From NCBI GenBank assembly GCA_041167675.1, contig JBEEIB010000106.1:1-9528 (forward strand): DNA of 9,528 nucleotides, given 5' to 3'. The DNA is from DASTDH01 sp041167675. Lineage in GTDB: Bacteria; Verrucomicrobiota; Verrucomicrobiia; Chthoniobacterales; JAFAMB01. The notes beneath the pieces were generated by a model. The model ran no database searches, was not told the DNA's origin, and was given only the letters and a program-made list of their open reading frames with translations. Each line of letters opens with the position of its first letter. Positions within the stretch are counted from its first letter, which is position 1. A program made the translations under genes and the position numbers. This document shows, piece by piece, positions 1 to 7,129 of the stretch.

Positions 1-99
1 TAACGAATCCATCAACATAGTGAGCCATCGTACTTTGTTTGTTTGTGGGGTTTGGTGGTTTCACTTTCTTTGGTCATGACACAATCTTCAGTGTGCCTA

Positions 100-114
100 A
101 TTGCTTTTCCCAAT
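100..114. promoter_or_regulatory. Candidate LysR-type operator upstream of the nhaR-like gene
   Basis: The sequence is ATTG, seven bases, CAAT: a dyad that fits the T-N11-A pattern of LysR-family binding sites (T at 101, A at 113). It lies 34 bases before the ATG of the LysR-type regulator, which suggests autoregulation. The rest of 1-148 is AT-rich and shows no gene; I could not fix convincing -35 and -10 boxes or a Shine-Dalgarno sequence. A dyad of eight matched bases can occur by chance, so this is only a candidate. Confidence 0.35.
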
Positions 115-148
115 ACGAAGAATCGAATAAAGTATTCCAATAAAGCTA

Positions 149-1039
149 ATGAGACCAAACGCCCTTAACTACCATCATCTGCTCTATTTTTGGGCCGTCG
201 CCAAGGAAGGCAGCCTGCGATTAGCCAGTGAAGTGCTGCACGTGTCGCAGCCGAGTATCAGCGCGCAACTCAAGCAACTCGAAGAATCTTTGGGGACACC
301 TCTTTTCACGCGTACGACTCGGAGGTTAATCCTGACGGATACTGGACAGACGGTTCTGGAGTACGCCAAAGAAATATTTTCGTTGGGCCGCGAGCTTTTG
401 ACCGCAGTTCGCCAGGAGCCAGGGGAACGTCCCCTTCGGTTGCACGTCGGTGTTGCCGATTCGGTTCCGAAAATAATTGTACGCCAGCACCTTACCCCGG
501 TCTTCGAACTTCGCCGATTAGTGCGCGTGATTTGTCGAGAAGGTTCGCTAGAAGAACTCATCACGCAGCTGGCCGGTCACAAGCTGGATGTCGTCCTGGC
601 GGACGAACCATCCACGAGCGCTTTACGCGTGAGAACGTTCAACCAACGCCTCAGCACCTCGGCGGTAGTGCTTTGCGCTGCTCCAGTCCTGGCTAAGCGC
701 CTAGCGAAAAATTTTCCCCGCTCCTTAGACGGCGCACCCGCCATACTCCCTGTCGGCGAGATGACCCTGCGTCGCCAGCTCGAACACTGGTTTGAATCGC
801 ACCATGTTCGACCTCGTGTTGTTGCCGAGGTGGAAGACACAGCGCTATTAACAGATCTGGGAGCCCAAGGTCTCGGATTCATCCCGGTCTATTCCGCGGT
901 GTTGAATGAAATCGCCCGTCTCTCCCGCTTTCAGACGCTCGGAATCGCCAAGGGTCTGAGAATGGAAGTATTCGCGATTACCGCCCAACGCCGACTTCAA
1001 CACCCCGGCGTCGTAGCGATGACAGCGCGGCCTGAATGA
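149..1039 (+). CDS. nhaR: LysR-family transcriptional regulator, NhaR type
   Basis: A 296-residue cytoplasmic DNA-binding regulator of the usual LysR length. The N-terminal winged helix-turn-helix (about residues 6-65) opens with LNYHHLLYFWAVAKEGS, very close to the start of E. coli NhaR (INYNHLYYFWHVYKEGS), and contains the LysR signature around SQPSISAQLKQLEE. The effector domain carries NhaR-like landmarks: HVGVADSVPK (compare FDVGVADALSK), HKLDVVLAD (HKLDMIISD), LEHWFESHHVRP, and a C-terminal QHPGV (QHPAV). E. coli NhaR activates the Na+/H+ antiporter gene nhaA in response to Na+; the next gene here is a different type of Na+/H+ antiporter in convergent orientation, which supports the same physiological role. 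The ATG start places the conserved N-terminus exactly, although no clear ribosome binding site is seen. The inducer and target promoter are inferred, not visible. Confidence 0.85.
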   Translation: MRPNALNYHHLLYFWAVAKEGSLRLASEVLHVSQPSISAQLKQLEESLGTPLFTRTTRRLILTDTGQTVLEYAKEIFSLGRELLTAVRQEPGERPLRLHVGVADSVPKIIVRQHLTPVFELRRLVRVICREGSLEELITQLAGHKLDVVLADEPSTSALRVRTFNQRLSTSAVVLCAAPVLAKRLAKNFPRSLDGAPAILPVGEMTLRRQLEHWFESHHVRPRVVAEVEDTALLTDLGAQGLGFIPVYSAVLNEIARLSRFQTLGIAKGLRMEVFAITAQRRLQHPGVVAMTARPE

Positions 1040-1062
1040 GCCTCGGGCGCTCTCCTGTTGCT

Positions 1063-1093
1063 GCAATAAAACCCACGAATTGAACGGCGGGTT
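1063..1093 (-). terminator. Probable intrinsic terminator of the antiporter gene
   Basis: Read on the minus strand, AACCC pairs with GGGTT (1089-1093 with 1070-1074), with partial pairing inside around a 7-base loop, and the 3' arm runs straight into TTATT. It lies about 100 bases beyond the antiporter stop codon and 30 bases beyond the stop of the convergent regulator. The plus strand has no T tract after the stem, so it should work mainly for the antiporter transcript. Confidence 0.4.
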
Positions 1094-1189
1094 CAACAAA
1101 TGGTACGAAACTGGTCCAAGAAATTGTAAGCTGAGCTAAGTAGCAGTCCTCCGAAGCGCGCTAATTTGGCACCTCCACGGACCCTTTTA

Positions 1190-2767
1190 CTATTCGCGCG
1201 CCTGCAACCTCGCTTCGGCATGATCCAGGTCGCTCTGAATGCGGCGTAAAACTTCGTCATTGATGACATATTCATCGCGCAATTGAATAATGGTCCGGCG
1301 TTCCACATCGAGCGCGTCTTGCTGCAAGCGTTGGTAGGAGGGCGCGATGAAACCATCGGTGCGATCTCCCCCAGTACTCGCGCATACTTCCAACTGCCGG
1401 ATGCGGTCATCGTATTCAGCGCGGAGTCGCTCCACGATGTCCGGCGGGAACTGGCGATCGACTTCCCGAAGGTAAGCCAGCGCCGCTTCATTCGCTTTCA
1501 GCCGCGCCGCCCTTTCTTCCACATTTGCGAGCCCATCATCCACCACTCCAAGCCGCCGAATCAGCGCGGGCAAACTGAGGCCTTGCAGCACGAGCGTTGC
1601 GAGAATCACGCAAAACGTGATGAATAAAATGTAGTCGCGCCCGGGGAATGTCCTGCCATTTGAAAGCGTCAGCGGCAGCGCGAGCGCGGCCGCGAGTGAC
1701 ACAACACCGCGCATTCCGGTCCACGCAACAATAGTCACGTTCCGCCACGCCGGATACGGATCTCTTTTGCGCCAAGTAGTGCTAATCATGCGCGGCAGAT
1801 AGGTGGCGGTGAAAACCCAAGCTATGCGCACAACGATCGCAGCGCAGCTTATCAGCACACCGTGCCAAACAAGCTGTCTGAGAGATTGGCCGGAAAGTGC
1901 GTGAAGAATGCGCGGTAGTTGCAGGCCGATCAGGACAAAGACCAGGCCATTCAACAGGAATACCATCATCTCCCAAAACACGTATAGGTTGAGCCGCGTC
2001 CGCGAGGTGAGGATTTGCGGCGTACGCCAGCCGAGAAACAGCCCGGCCGCGACCACTGCCAGCACGCCGGAGACATGCAAGCGCTCGGCAGGAATGTAAG
2101 CGGCAAACGGCGTGAGCAGCGAAATTGTGATTTGAACGGGCGGATCGTCGAGACGACGCTGAACATGGGAAGCGAGCCAGCCGACAGTTAGGCCAATTCC
2201 GGTGCCGCCAAGGGCGACTAAAATAAAGCGCAGGCTTGCTTCAGAAAGTGAGAACCTTCCGCTCATTATCGCCACAATTGCGAAGCGGTAGGCGACGAGC
2301 GCCGTCGCGTCGTTGATGAGACTCTCGCCCTCCAAAACGGTGACGATTTTTTGTGGTACGCGCAAACGGTTCGCGATCGCGGTCGCTGCAACCGCGTCTG
2401 TTGGCGAAATAATTGCACCGAGAACAAACGCAGCCGCCCAGGGCAAACCCGTCAAAGTGTGCGCGAGAACGGCCACGAACGCGGTTGTAAACAAGACAAG
2501 CCCGATCGCGAGCAGCGAGATCTGACTCAGGTTCGCGCGAAAATCTCGCCATGAGGTAAAAAGCGCCGCCGGGTAGAGCAACGGCGGCAACAGAAAGAGA
2601 AACACCATGTCCGGATCTAGCTGGACCGCCGGCAAGCCCGGAACAAACCCGAGCGCAAGTCCGCCGATCACCAGCAGTACCGGGTAAGGTAACGCCACTT
2701 TCTTCGCCAAGATAGCCAGCGCCGCGACGACAATCAGCAGCGTACAGATAATCTCAGCTTGGTTCAT
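1190..2767 (-). CDS. Na+/H+ antiporter, CPA1 family (NhaP/YjcE-like)
   Basis: A 525-residue inner-membrane protein expected to exchange cytoplasmic Na+ (or K+) for external protons. About a dozen hydrophobic segments fill residues 1-405. CPA1 hallmarks are in order: LFLLPPLLYPAAL (57-69) in the family's LPP(L/I)L region; SPTDAVA (121-127); GESLINDATALV (147-158), with the paired N152-D153 of the ion-binding site; and WTGMRGVVSLAAALALP (349-365) with the conserved arginine R353. After residue 408 comes a charged, probably helical cytoplasmic tail of about 115 residues, a usual feature of bacterial CPA1 proteins and a likely regulatory element. The ATG start gives a proper first membrane helix, but no Shine-Dalgarno sequence is visible. 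The gene converges on the NhaR-type regulator, so it is a plausible target. Whether Na+ or K+ is preferred cannot be read from the sequence. Confidence 0.9.
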   Translation of the reverse strand: MNQAEIICTLLIVVAALAILAKKVALPYPVLLVIGGLALGFVPGLPAVQLDPDMVFLFLLPPLLYPAALFTSWRDFRANLSQISLLAIGLVLFTTAFVAVLAHTLTGLPWAAAFVLGAIISPTDAVAATAIANRLRVPQKIVTVLEGESLINDATALVAYRFAIVAIMSGRFSLSEASLRFILVALGGTGIGLTVGWLASHVQRRLDDPPVQITISLLTPFAAYIPAERLHVSGVLAVVAAGLFLGWRTPQILTSRTRLNLYVFWEMMVFLLNGLVFVLIGLQLPRILHALSGQSLRQLVWHGVLISCAAIVVRIAWVFTATYLPRMISTTWRKRDPYPAWRNVTIVAWTGMRGVVSLAAALALPLTLSNGRTFPGRDYILFITFCVILATLVLQGLSLPALIRRLGVVDDGLANVEERAARLKANEAALAYLREVDRQFPPDIVERLRAEYDDRIRQLEVCASTGGDRTDGFIAPSYQRLQQDALDVERRTIIQLRDEYVINDEVLRRIQSDLDHAEARLQARE

Positions 2768-2898
2768 AAGCAGCGGAGCGAGGAAGTAGCGGTGTAAAGG
2801 CGCTGGATGTTTGTCTGATGTTCAAAATCACCCTTCAGTTGAGAAGTGAGGTGCCACGAAGATGAGCCTTTGTAGCCGAGAACGTCCAGCAACTCCAT
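2764..2898 (-). CDS. Possible small ORF overlapping the antiporter start, unrecognised
   Basis: A 44-codon frame starting MELLDVLGYKGSSSWH and ending so that its stop overlaps the antiporter start codon as ATGA, the layout of translationally coupled genes. The frame stays open for about 20 codons above this ATG. I recognise no family, and no ribosome binding site precedes the ATG. It may be an upstream coupling ORF, a remnant of a lost gene, or chance. It also occupies most of the otherwise empty stretch 2768-2904. Confidence 0.15.
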   Translation of the reverse strand: MELLDVLGYKGSSSWHLTSQLKGDFEHQTNIQRLYTATSSLRCL

Positions 2899-2904
2899 GT
2901 TGCA

Positions 2905-3258
2905 ATGAGATTCCGCAGTTACCAAGGTATCGCACTTAAGCCAGGGATCAGCTCGTCAAAACCAACCCTCTTTTACCGTTCCGGCCAGCCGACGTTCCTC
3001 AGTCGCAAGATTTCCAGCTCGTCGCCCACGCCGCGGGCGTCGTTTAATCTCTCTGACAAGCGCGCGATTACGGTGGCCTCGGGTGGTGGTTCGATCTTCA
3101 CCGACGGCAGCACGACCATTGCGCAAGCGATCACTGGTGTCGGTAAGCTCAGCGTGAAAAGGAGGAACTCGCTGACGCTCACCCGCGCCAACAGCTACAC
3201 TGGCGGCGCCACCATTGACGAGGGTCAACTGCAAATCGGCACGGCTGTTACAAGTTAA
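2905..3258 (+). pseudogene. Fragment of an autotransporter-associated beta-strand repeat protein
   Basis: From about 3037 to 3245 the frame reads as the passenger repeat found in large outer-membrane autotransporter-like proteins (autotransporter-associated beta strand repeat, PATR type). ASFNLSDKRAITVASGGG is followed by LTLTRANSYTGGATIDEGQLQIG, which matches the usual pattern of LTLSGANTYTGGTTINAGTLQI. Such proteins are normally hundreds to thousands of residues with many repeats; here there is one repeat and then a stop after TAVTS. There is no signal peptide and no beta-barrel domain, and residues 1-44 show nothing recognisable, so the ATG at 2905 is unlikely to be a genuine start. I read it as a degraded piece. 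These proteins are numerous in Verrucomicrobia and Planctomycetes, which is one basis for the taxonomic guess. Confidence 0.6.
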
Positions 3259-3269
3259 GACGTGCTTTG

Positions 3270-3282
3270 CCGCCAGCGGCGG
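3270..3282. other. GC-rich hairpin between two convergent gene remnants
   Basis: CCGCC and GGCGG form a five-base-pair stem around the loop AGC, in the 27 bases between the end of the autotransporter-type fragment (+) and the end of the VOC-like fragment (-). Neither strand has a T tract after it, so a terminator role is possible but weak. Confidence 0.2.
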
Positions 3283-3285
3283 TAG

Positions 3286-3408
3286 TCACTCCGCGTAAGC
3301 CTTCTTTAGTCCCTCGATATCAATTTTCTCCATTTGCAACATCGCCTGCATGACGCGACCAGATCTTTCCGCGTCCTCGTCTTCCAACAGCTCGCCGCGG
3401 TCATTCGG
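3286..3408 (-). pseudogene. C-terminal remnant of a VOC/PhnB-like (glyoxalase superfamily) protein
   Basis: The last 40 codons read PNDRGELLEDEDAERSGRVM and then QAMLQMEKIDIEGLKKAYAE, followed by TGA. This is the characteristic tail of PhnB-like VOC proteins (pattern: P..LGE-L-D-DAE-S-RVM-AML-M-KIDI--L--AY). The frame stays open back to a TAG at 3465, but upstream of the proline the residues do not match the expected 'GVSWQIVP' region. There is no start codon or room for the remaining roughly 100 residues of the family before the permease gene begins at 3509. It is therefore a 5'-truncated remnant. It lies on the same strand as the importer operon, about 100 bases downstream of the permease stop. 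Most VOC proteins of this type have no established substrate. Confidence 0.6.
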
Positions 3409-3508
3409 CTGCTTGCAATGAAACTCTTCCGTCACCGACGAGGTCTCGTCTAGCGTGCTCGACTATTCGAAAAGCCGTGTTTCAAGCCCCTGACGTTTCT
3501 AAGCACTC

Positions 3509-4495
3509 CTATGATGCACCCCGTGTTTGCAAGGCACCCATAATGACAGCAGCCAAGATGACAATCCCACTAACTACACCTTGGCTGAAGGGTGATACAC
3601 CTATTAACACCATTCCATCCTGCAATGTGCTCATGAAGAGCCCGCCTAACAACGTCCCCAGGATATTGCCGCTTCCACCAAAAAGACTCGTCCCACCGAT
3701 AATAACTGCGGCAATCACATCAAGCTCCCAACCTTGGGCTACGGCGGCCTGACCCGCCTCAAGCCGGGCGGCGAGAATCAAACCAGCTAACGCAGCAAGC
3801 ACAGAGCTGATAATAAACACGCCGATCTTTATCTGTGGAACGAAGATTCCGGAGAGTCGTGCCGCCTCCTCGTTACCGCCTACGGCGTACACGCCACGGC
3901 CCCACGGAGTATTTGCCATGACTACGAACCCGATGAAGTAAATAAGGCCCATAAGGATAACCGGTACAGGAATCGGACCGACCGCTCCGTTACCCAACAA
4001 TTCGAACCCGGGCGGCAAAGGCGATATCGGAAATCCGCCAGTCAGTAGAAACGCCGCACTCCGAAGAGCAGTCAGCAGCGCGAGAGAGGAGATAAAACTC
4101 GGGATGCGAAGCGTAACGCGCAGTATCCCGATGATAAGGCCGGATAAACTCGCAACCGCGAGCGTTAGGACTACCGCGAATGGCAACGGAATCTTCCATT
4201 GCGCGGTCATCATCGCCAACAAGACCCCAGAGAAAGCCGCCATAGAACCGACACTCAAATCGATCTCCGCAGCTATGATTACCATGGTCATACCCACGCC
4301 AATGATCGCGATCATGGACATTTGGCGCAGGATATTGACCAAGTTCCGCTCGGTTAAAAAATTTGGAGCGGCAAGACTCAGATACACACACATTACGACG
4401 TAAGCGAGCAACAGATAAAACATGCTGCGCGTTACTGAACTCATCGCGATGCGCTTTTTCGCACCTTCCACCGGAGGGCTAACAACAGTTTCCAT
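3509..4495 (-). CDS. Sugar-type ABC importer, permease subunit (RbsC family)
   Basis: A 328-residue integral membrane protein of the BPD_transp_2 family, the usual length for RbsC-like permeases. After a short charged N-terminus, hydrophobic segments run from about residue 25 to 323. Family landmarks are EIDLSVGS (77-84), TPWGRGVYAVGGNEEAARLSGI (196-217), which holds the cytoplasmic contact loop for the ATPase, and ELDVIAAVIIGGTSLFGGSG (257-276). It would form a homodimeric channel in the inner membrane, driven by the ATPase encoded just upstream; only three bases separate the ATPase stop from this ATG (TGACGTATG), so translation is probably coupled. No terminator is obvious after the stop. 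The substrate is not readable from the permease. Confidence 0.92.
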   Translation of the reverse strand: METVVSPPVEGAKKRIAMSSVTRSMFYLLLAYVVMCVYLSLAAPNFLTERNLVNILRQMSMIAIIGVGMTMVIIAAEIDLSVGSMAAFSGVLLAMMTAQWKIPLPFAVVLTLAVASLSGLIIGILRVTLRIPSFISSLALLTALRSAAFLLTGGFPISPLPPGFELLGNGAVGPIPVPVILMGLIYFIGFVVMANTPWGRGVYAVGGNEEAARLSGIFVPQIKIGVFIISSVLAALAGLILAARLEAGQAAVAQGWELDVIAAVIIGGTSLFGGSGNILGTLLGGLFMSTLQDGMVLIGVSPFSQGVVSGIVILAAVIMGALQTRGAS

Positions 4496-4498
4496 ACG

Positions 4499-5995
4499 TC
4501 AGATCCCTGTTGCCGATAACATGATTTCTTGCATGGACGCCTTATGACTCTCCATCTCACCGACGATCCGGCCGCGGGACATGGTCAGGATGCGGTGTGA
4601 AACGGCGACCACTTCTTCTAATTCCGATGAAATGAAGATGATCCCAACACCTTCAGTTGCCAGCCGGTCGAGTATCGTTAAGATCTGTGCCTTGGAATGA
4701 ACATCGACACCTCGTGTTGGCTCATCTAAAATCAGAACGCGGGGTTTCCGAGCAAGCCACTTTGCGATCACCACTTTTTGTTGATTCCCACCAGAAAGTG
4801 TGCGGACCACGGCGTTCCGACTTGAGGTTATAATCTGCAGTTCTTTAATCAGTCGGTCGACAAGCATCGCTTCGGCTCGACTTTTTAGCAGTCCCAGTCG
4901 AGTTAAGCGACTGAGCACGGTTAAGACAATGTTCTCGCGAATCGTCGAACCGAGAACCAGACCCTGCGACTTACGATCCTCCGGTGAGAGACCAATACCC
5001 AGGCGCCGCATCCCAGAAGGAGTGGACTTACGAACATTGATGCCAGCTATATGGATTTCGCCGGAATCAATTCGGTCACGCCCAAAGATCGCCCTGACAA
5101 GCTCTGTACGTCCGGCGCCAACCAATCCAGCTAGTCCGAGAATTTCGCCTTCATGGAGCTCGAACGACACGTCATTCAGAACTCCCCGACGGCAAAGATG
5201 TCGTACCGACAGCACAACGCGATCTCGGGCCCGCTGTGGTGGACGAACGTCCGTTTGTGTAAGTTCCTTCCCTAGCATCAAGCGCACAATCCCGGCCCGA
5301 TCCATTTTTCCTCTCTCGGATGTTCCGACGGTGCGCCCGTCTCGAAGAACGGTAATTTTGTCGGCAACCTGCTCCACCTCCGCTAGCCGGTGCGAGATGA
5401 AAATAATGGTTACGCCACTATTCGCTAAGGCTTTTACGATCTTCAATAACCGGTCTCCGTCCTGGTTGGAGAGCGATGATGTTGGTTCGTCCATCACCAA
5501 GATCCGCGGTCCGCGCGAGAGCGCTTTAGCGATCTCGACGTACTGCTGTTGTGCGACGCTCAAATTTCCCACCCGACTTCGTGGATCTATTTCACTGGTT
5601 AATCTACGGAGGATATCTCCTGCTTCTCGTCGCAGATTGTTCCACTGGATGTTCCAAAAGCCACCGTCGACCCGCCACCTGCCGAGGAAAATGTTTTCAG
5701 CAACACTAAGTGTTGGTACGAGACTAAGCTCCTGATGGACAATGGCGATGCCTTGAGCAATTGCAGCCTGCGGCGTGGCCAGTTTAACTTCCTGTCCAGC
5801 GATGAGGATCCGACCCTCGTCCGGTTGATACACGCCCCCAAGGATCCTAATTAGCGTACTCTTCCCGGCCCCGTTCTTACCGATTAAGGCATGAATCTCG
5901 CCGCTCTCAACGCGCAAATTCACGTCTTCAAGTGCGCCGACACCGGGGAAGGTTTTGGTGATTCCCTCCATGGTGAGGAGCGGAGGTGCCGTCAT
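4499..5995 (-). CDS. Sugar-type ABC importer, ATP-binding subunit with two NBDs (RbsA/MglA family)
   Basis: A 498-residue cytoplasmic ATPase with two fused nucleotide-binding domains, standard length for RbsA/MglA/XylG proteins. Domain 1: Walker A GKNGAGKST (39-47), Q-loop Q88, signature LSVAQQQ (145-151), Walker B ILVMDEP (165-171), switch histidine H202. Domain 2: GLVGAGRTE (290-298), where arginine replaces the Walker A lysine; signature LSGGNQQ (400-406); Walker B LILDEP (421-426); and FISSELEE, with serine in place of the switch histidine. The degenerate second site is normal for this family, so it is not damage. It powers import through the permease. The gene follows the binding-protein gene after 52 bases and precedes the permease by three bases. 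The ATG has no strong Shine-Dalgarno sequence. All motifs are intact, so the gene looks functional. Confidence 0.93.
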   Translation of the reverse strand: MTAPPLLTMEGITKTFPGVGALEDVNLRVESGEIHALIGKNGAGKSTLIRILGGVYQPDEGRILIAGQEVKLATPQAAIAQGIAIVHQELSLVPTLSVAENIFLGRWRVDGGFWNIQWNNLRREAGDILRRLTSEIDPRSRVGNLSVAQQQYVEIAKALSRGPRILVMDEPTSSLSNQDGDRLLKIVKALANSGVTIIFISHRLAEVEQVADKITVLRDGRTVGTSERGKMDRAGIVRLMLGKELTQTDVRPPQRARDRVVLSVRHLCRRGVLNDVSFELHEGEILGLAGLVGAGRTELVRAIFGRDRIDSGEIHIAGINVRKSTPSGMRRLGIGLSPEDRKSQGLVLGSTIRENIVLTVLSRLTRLGLLKSRAEAMLVDRLIKELQIITSSRNAVVRTLSGGNQQKVVIAKWLARKPRVLILDEPTRGVDVHSKAQILTILDRLATEGVGIIFISSELEEVVAVSHRILTMSRGRIVGEMESHKASMQEIMLSATGI

Positions 5996-6047
5996 AAATG
6001 TTTCGGCCTTAGTAGTGATCCGCGACCTGCAACGTCCGCCTTCTGGC

Positions 6048-7115
6048 TCAATGAGCTAACGCCTCATACTTTGCGACATAAGTTTTGACGTCATCGGGCT
6101 TGTCTGCCGTGAACAACTGTAGCGGAACGAGCACTTTCGCCGGGGTCTGTTCGCCTTTGACCTTTGCGATCGCAAACTCTGCGGACTTGTAACCGATATT
6201 GTAAGGATCCTGTGTCGATACTGCGATAACGCCGCTCTTGGGGTCCAGGAGCGCACGAGCTACTTGCAGGCTCATGTCCGTACCACAAATTTTCACTTTT
6301 CCCTCTCGCGAACGTGCGGCGGTAATCGCGCCGACCAGCCCTCCCTCGTTGGCGGCCCAAATCAGCTGGGTCTCTGGATGACCCTCGAGAATCGTTTCTA
6401 CCTTATTGGCTGCCGGATCAGGGAACTCGCCTTCCTGCTCGGCAACTATCGAGACACCCGGAACCGTTGTGACTTCTTTAACAAAAGCTTCCCGTCGTTG
6501 TCGGCCAGCCTCGTACTTGGGAATTGTTATAAGGGCGATCTTGGCGTTGCCACTCATTTTGTCTTTAACGTAGTCAGCTATATACCTGCCCATCTGCGCG
6601 CCAAGTTCGGTATTATCCACGCCGACGAACGTCGTCATAATGGGAGAATCGATTGTCGTATTGTAATCCACCAACTTCACGCCGTTGCCGACCGCACGCT
6701 TGAGCGCAGGCACAGAGCTTGTCGGATTCAATGCACTAATGATGATTGCGTCGACACCCCGAGCAACGAAGTTGTCAACAATTTGGGCCTCTGTATCAAC
6801 CTGGGCACGCGCATTGCCGACCAAGACTTTCGCACCAGCTTTGTCGGCAGCGGCCCTAATTCCGAGTTCGATAGTGCGGAACCATTCCGTTTCTGCGGTC
6901 ATCTGCACTGCTCCTAGGGTGATATCCTTAGCGCAGGCTGGCCACATTGGCGTTGGGAGCCACGCAGTAAGAGTTAGTAACGGCAAGGCCGCCGCGCGAG
7001 CGCCTAGAAAAAATCGTCGGAGACTGCGCAACGTCCCGGCGATCCGAACACCAGCATTCGAAATGGCTCGGAGCGCCGGTATAGAAAGCAACACAGGATC
7101 TCTTGTAGTTATCAT
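6048..7115 (-). CDS. Sugar-type ABC importer, periplasmic substrate-binding protein (RbsB-like)
   Basis: A 355-residue protein whose residues 63-355 form a type I periplasmic binding fold (Peripla_BP_4). It begins KDITLGAVQMTAETEWFRTI, contains the helix-strand unit ARGVDAIIISALNPTSSVPA (118-137) and FVGVDNTELGAQMGRYIADY (163-182), then a second lobe with IWAANEGGLVGAITA (252-266). Residues 29-62 are a signal peptide: RR at 33-34 followed by FFLG, a hydrophobic stretch, and ACA before KDI. RRFFLG resembles a twin-arginine motif but lacks the preceding S/T. Cys61 is not in a lipobox. The annotated ATG leaves an unusually long n-region of about 28 residues; an internal TTG before RSLRRFF is a credible alternative start. 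It captures the substrate and delivers it to the permease. The ligand is a sugar or polyol by family; I cannot tell which. Confidence 0.88.
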   Translation of the reverse strand: MITTRDPVLLSIPALRAISNAGVRIAGTLRSLRRFFLGARAAALPLLTLTAWLPTPMWPACAKDITLGAVQMTAETEWFRTIELGIRAAADKAGAKVLVGNARAQVDTEAQIVDNFVARGVDAIIISALNPTSSVPALKRAVGNGVKLVDYNTTIDSPIMTTFVGVDNTELGAQMGRYIADYVKDKMSGNAKIALITIPKYEAGRQRREAFVKEVTTVPGVSIVAEQEGEFPDPAANKVETILEGHPETQLIWAANEGGLVGAITAARSREGKVKICGTDMSLQVARALLDPKSGVIAVSTQDPYNIGYKSAEFAIAKVKGEQTPAKVLVPLQLFTADKPDDVKTYVAKYEALAH

Positions 7116-7129
7116 CTTCTTGGGGGGAT

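Noticed and set aside
4800..5735. A 311-codon open frame on the plus strand
   Set aside because: It lies entirely antisense to the ATPase gene, whose motifs are all intact. The translation is rich in Ser/Arg with no family motif, as expected from the complement of a coding strand.
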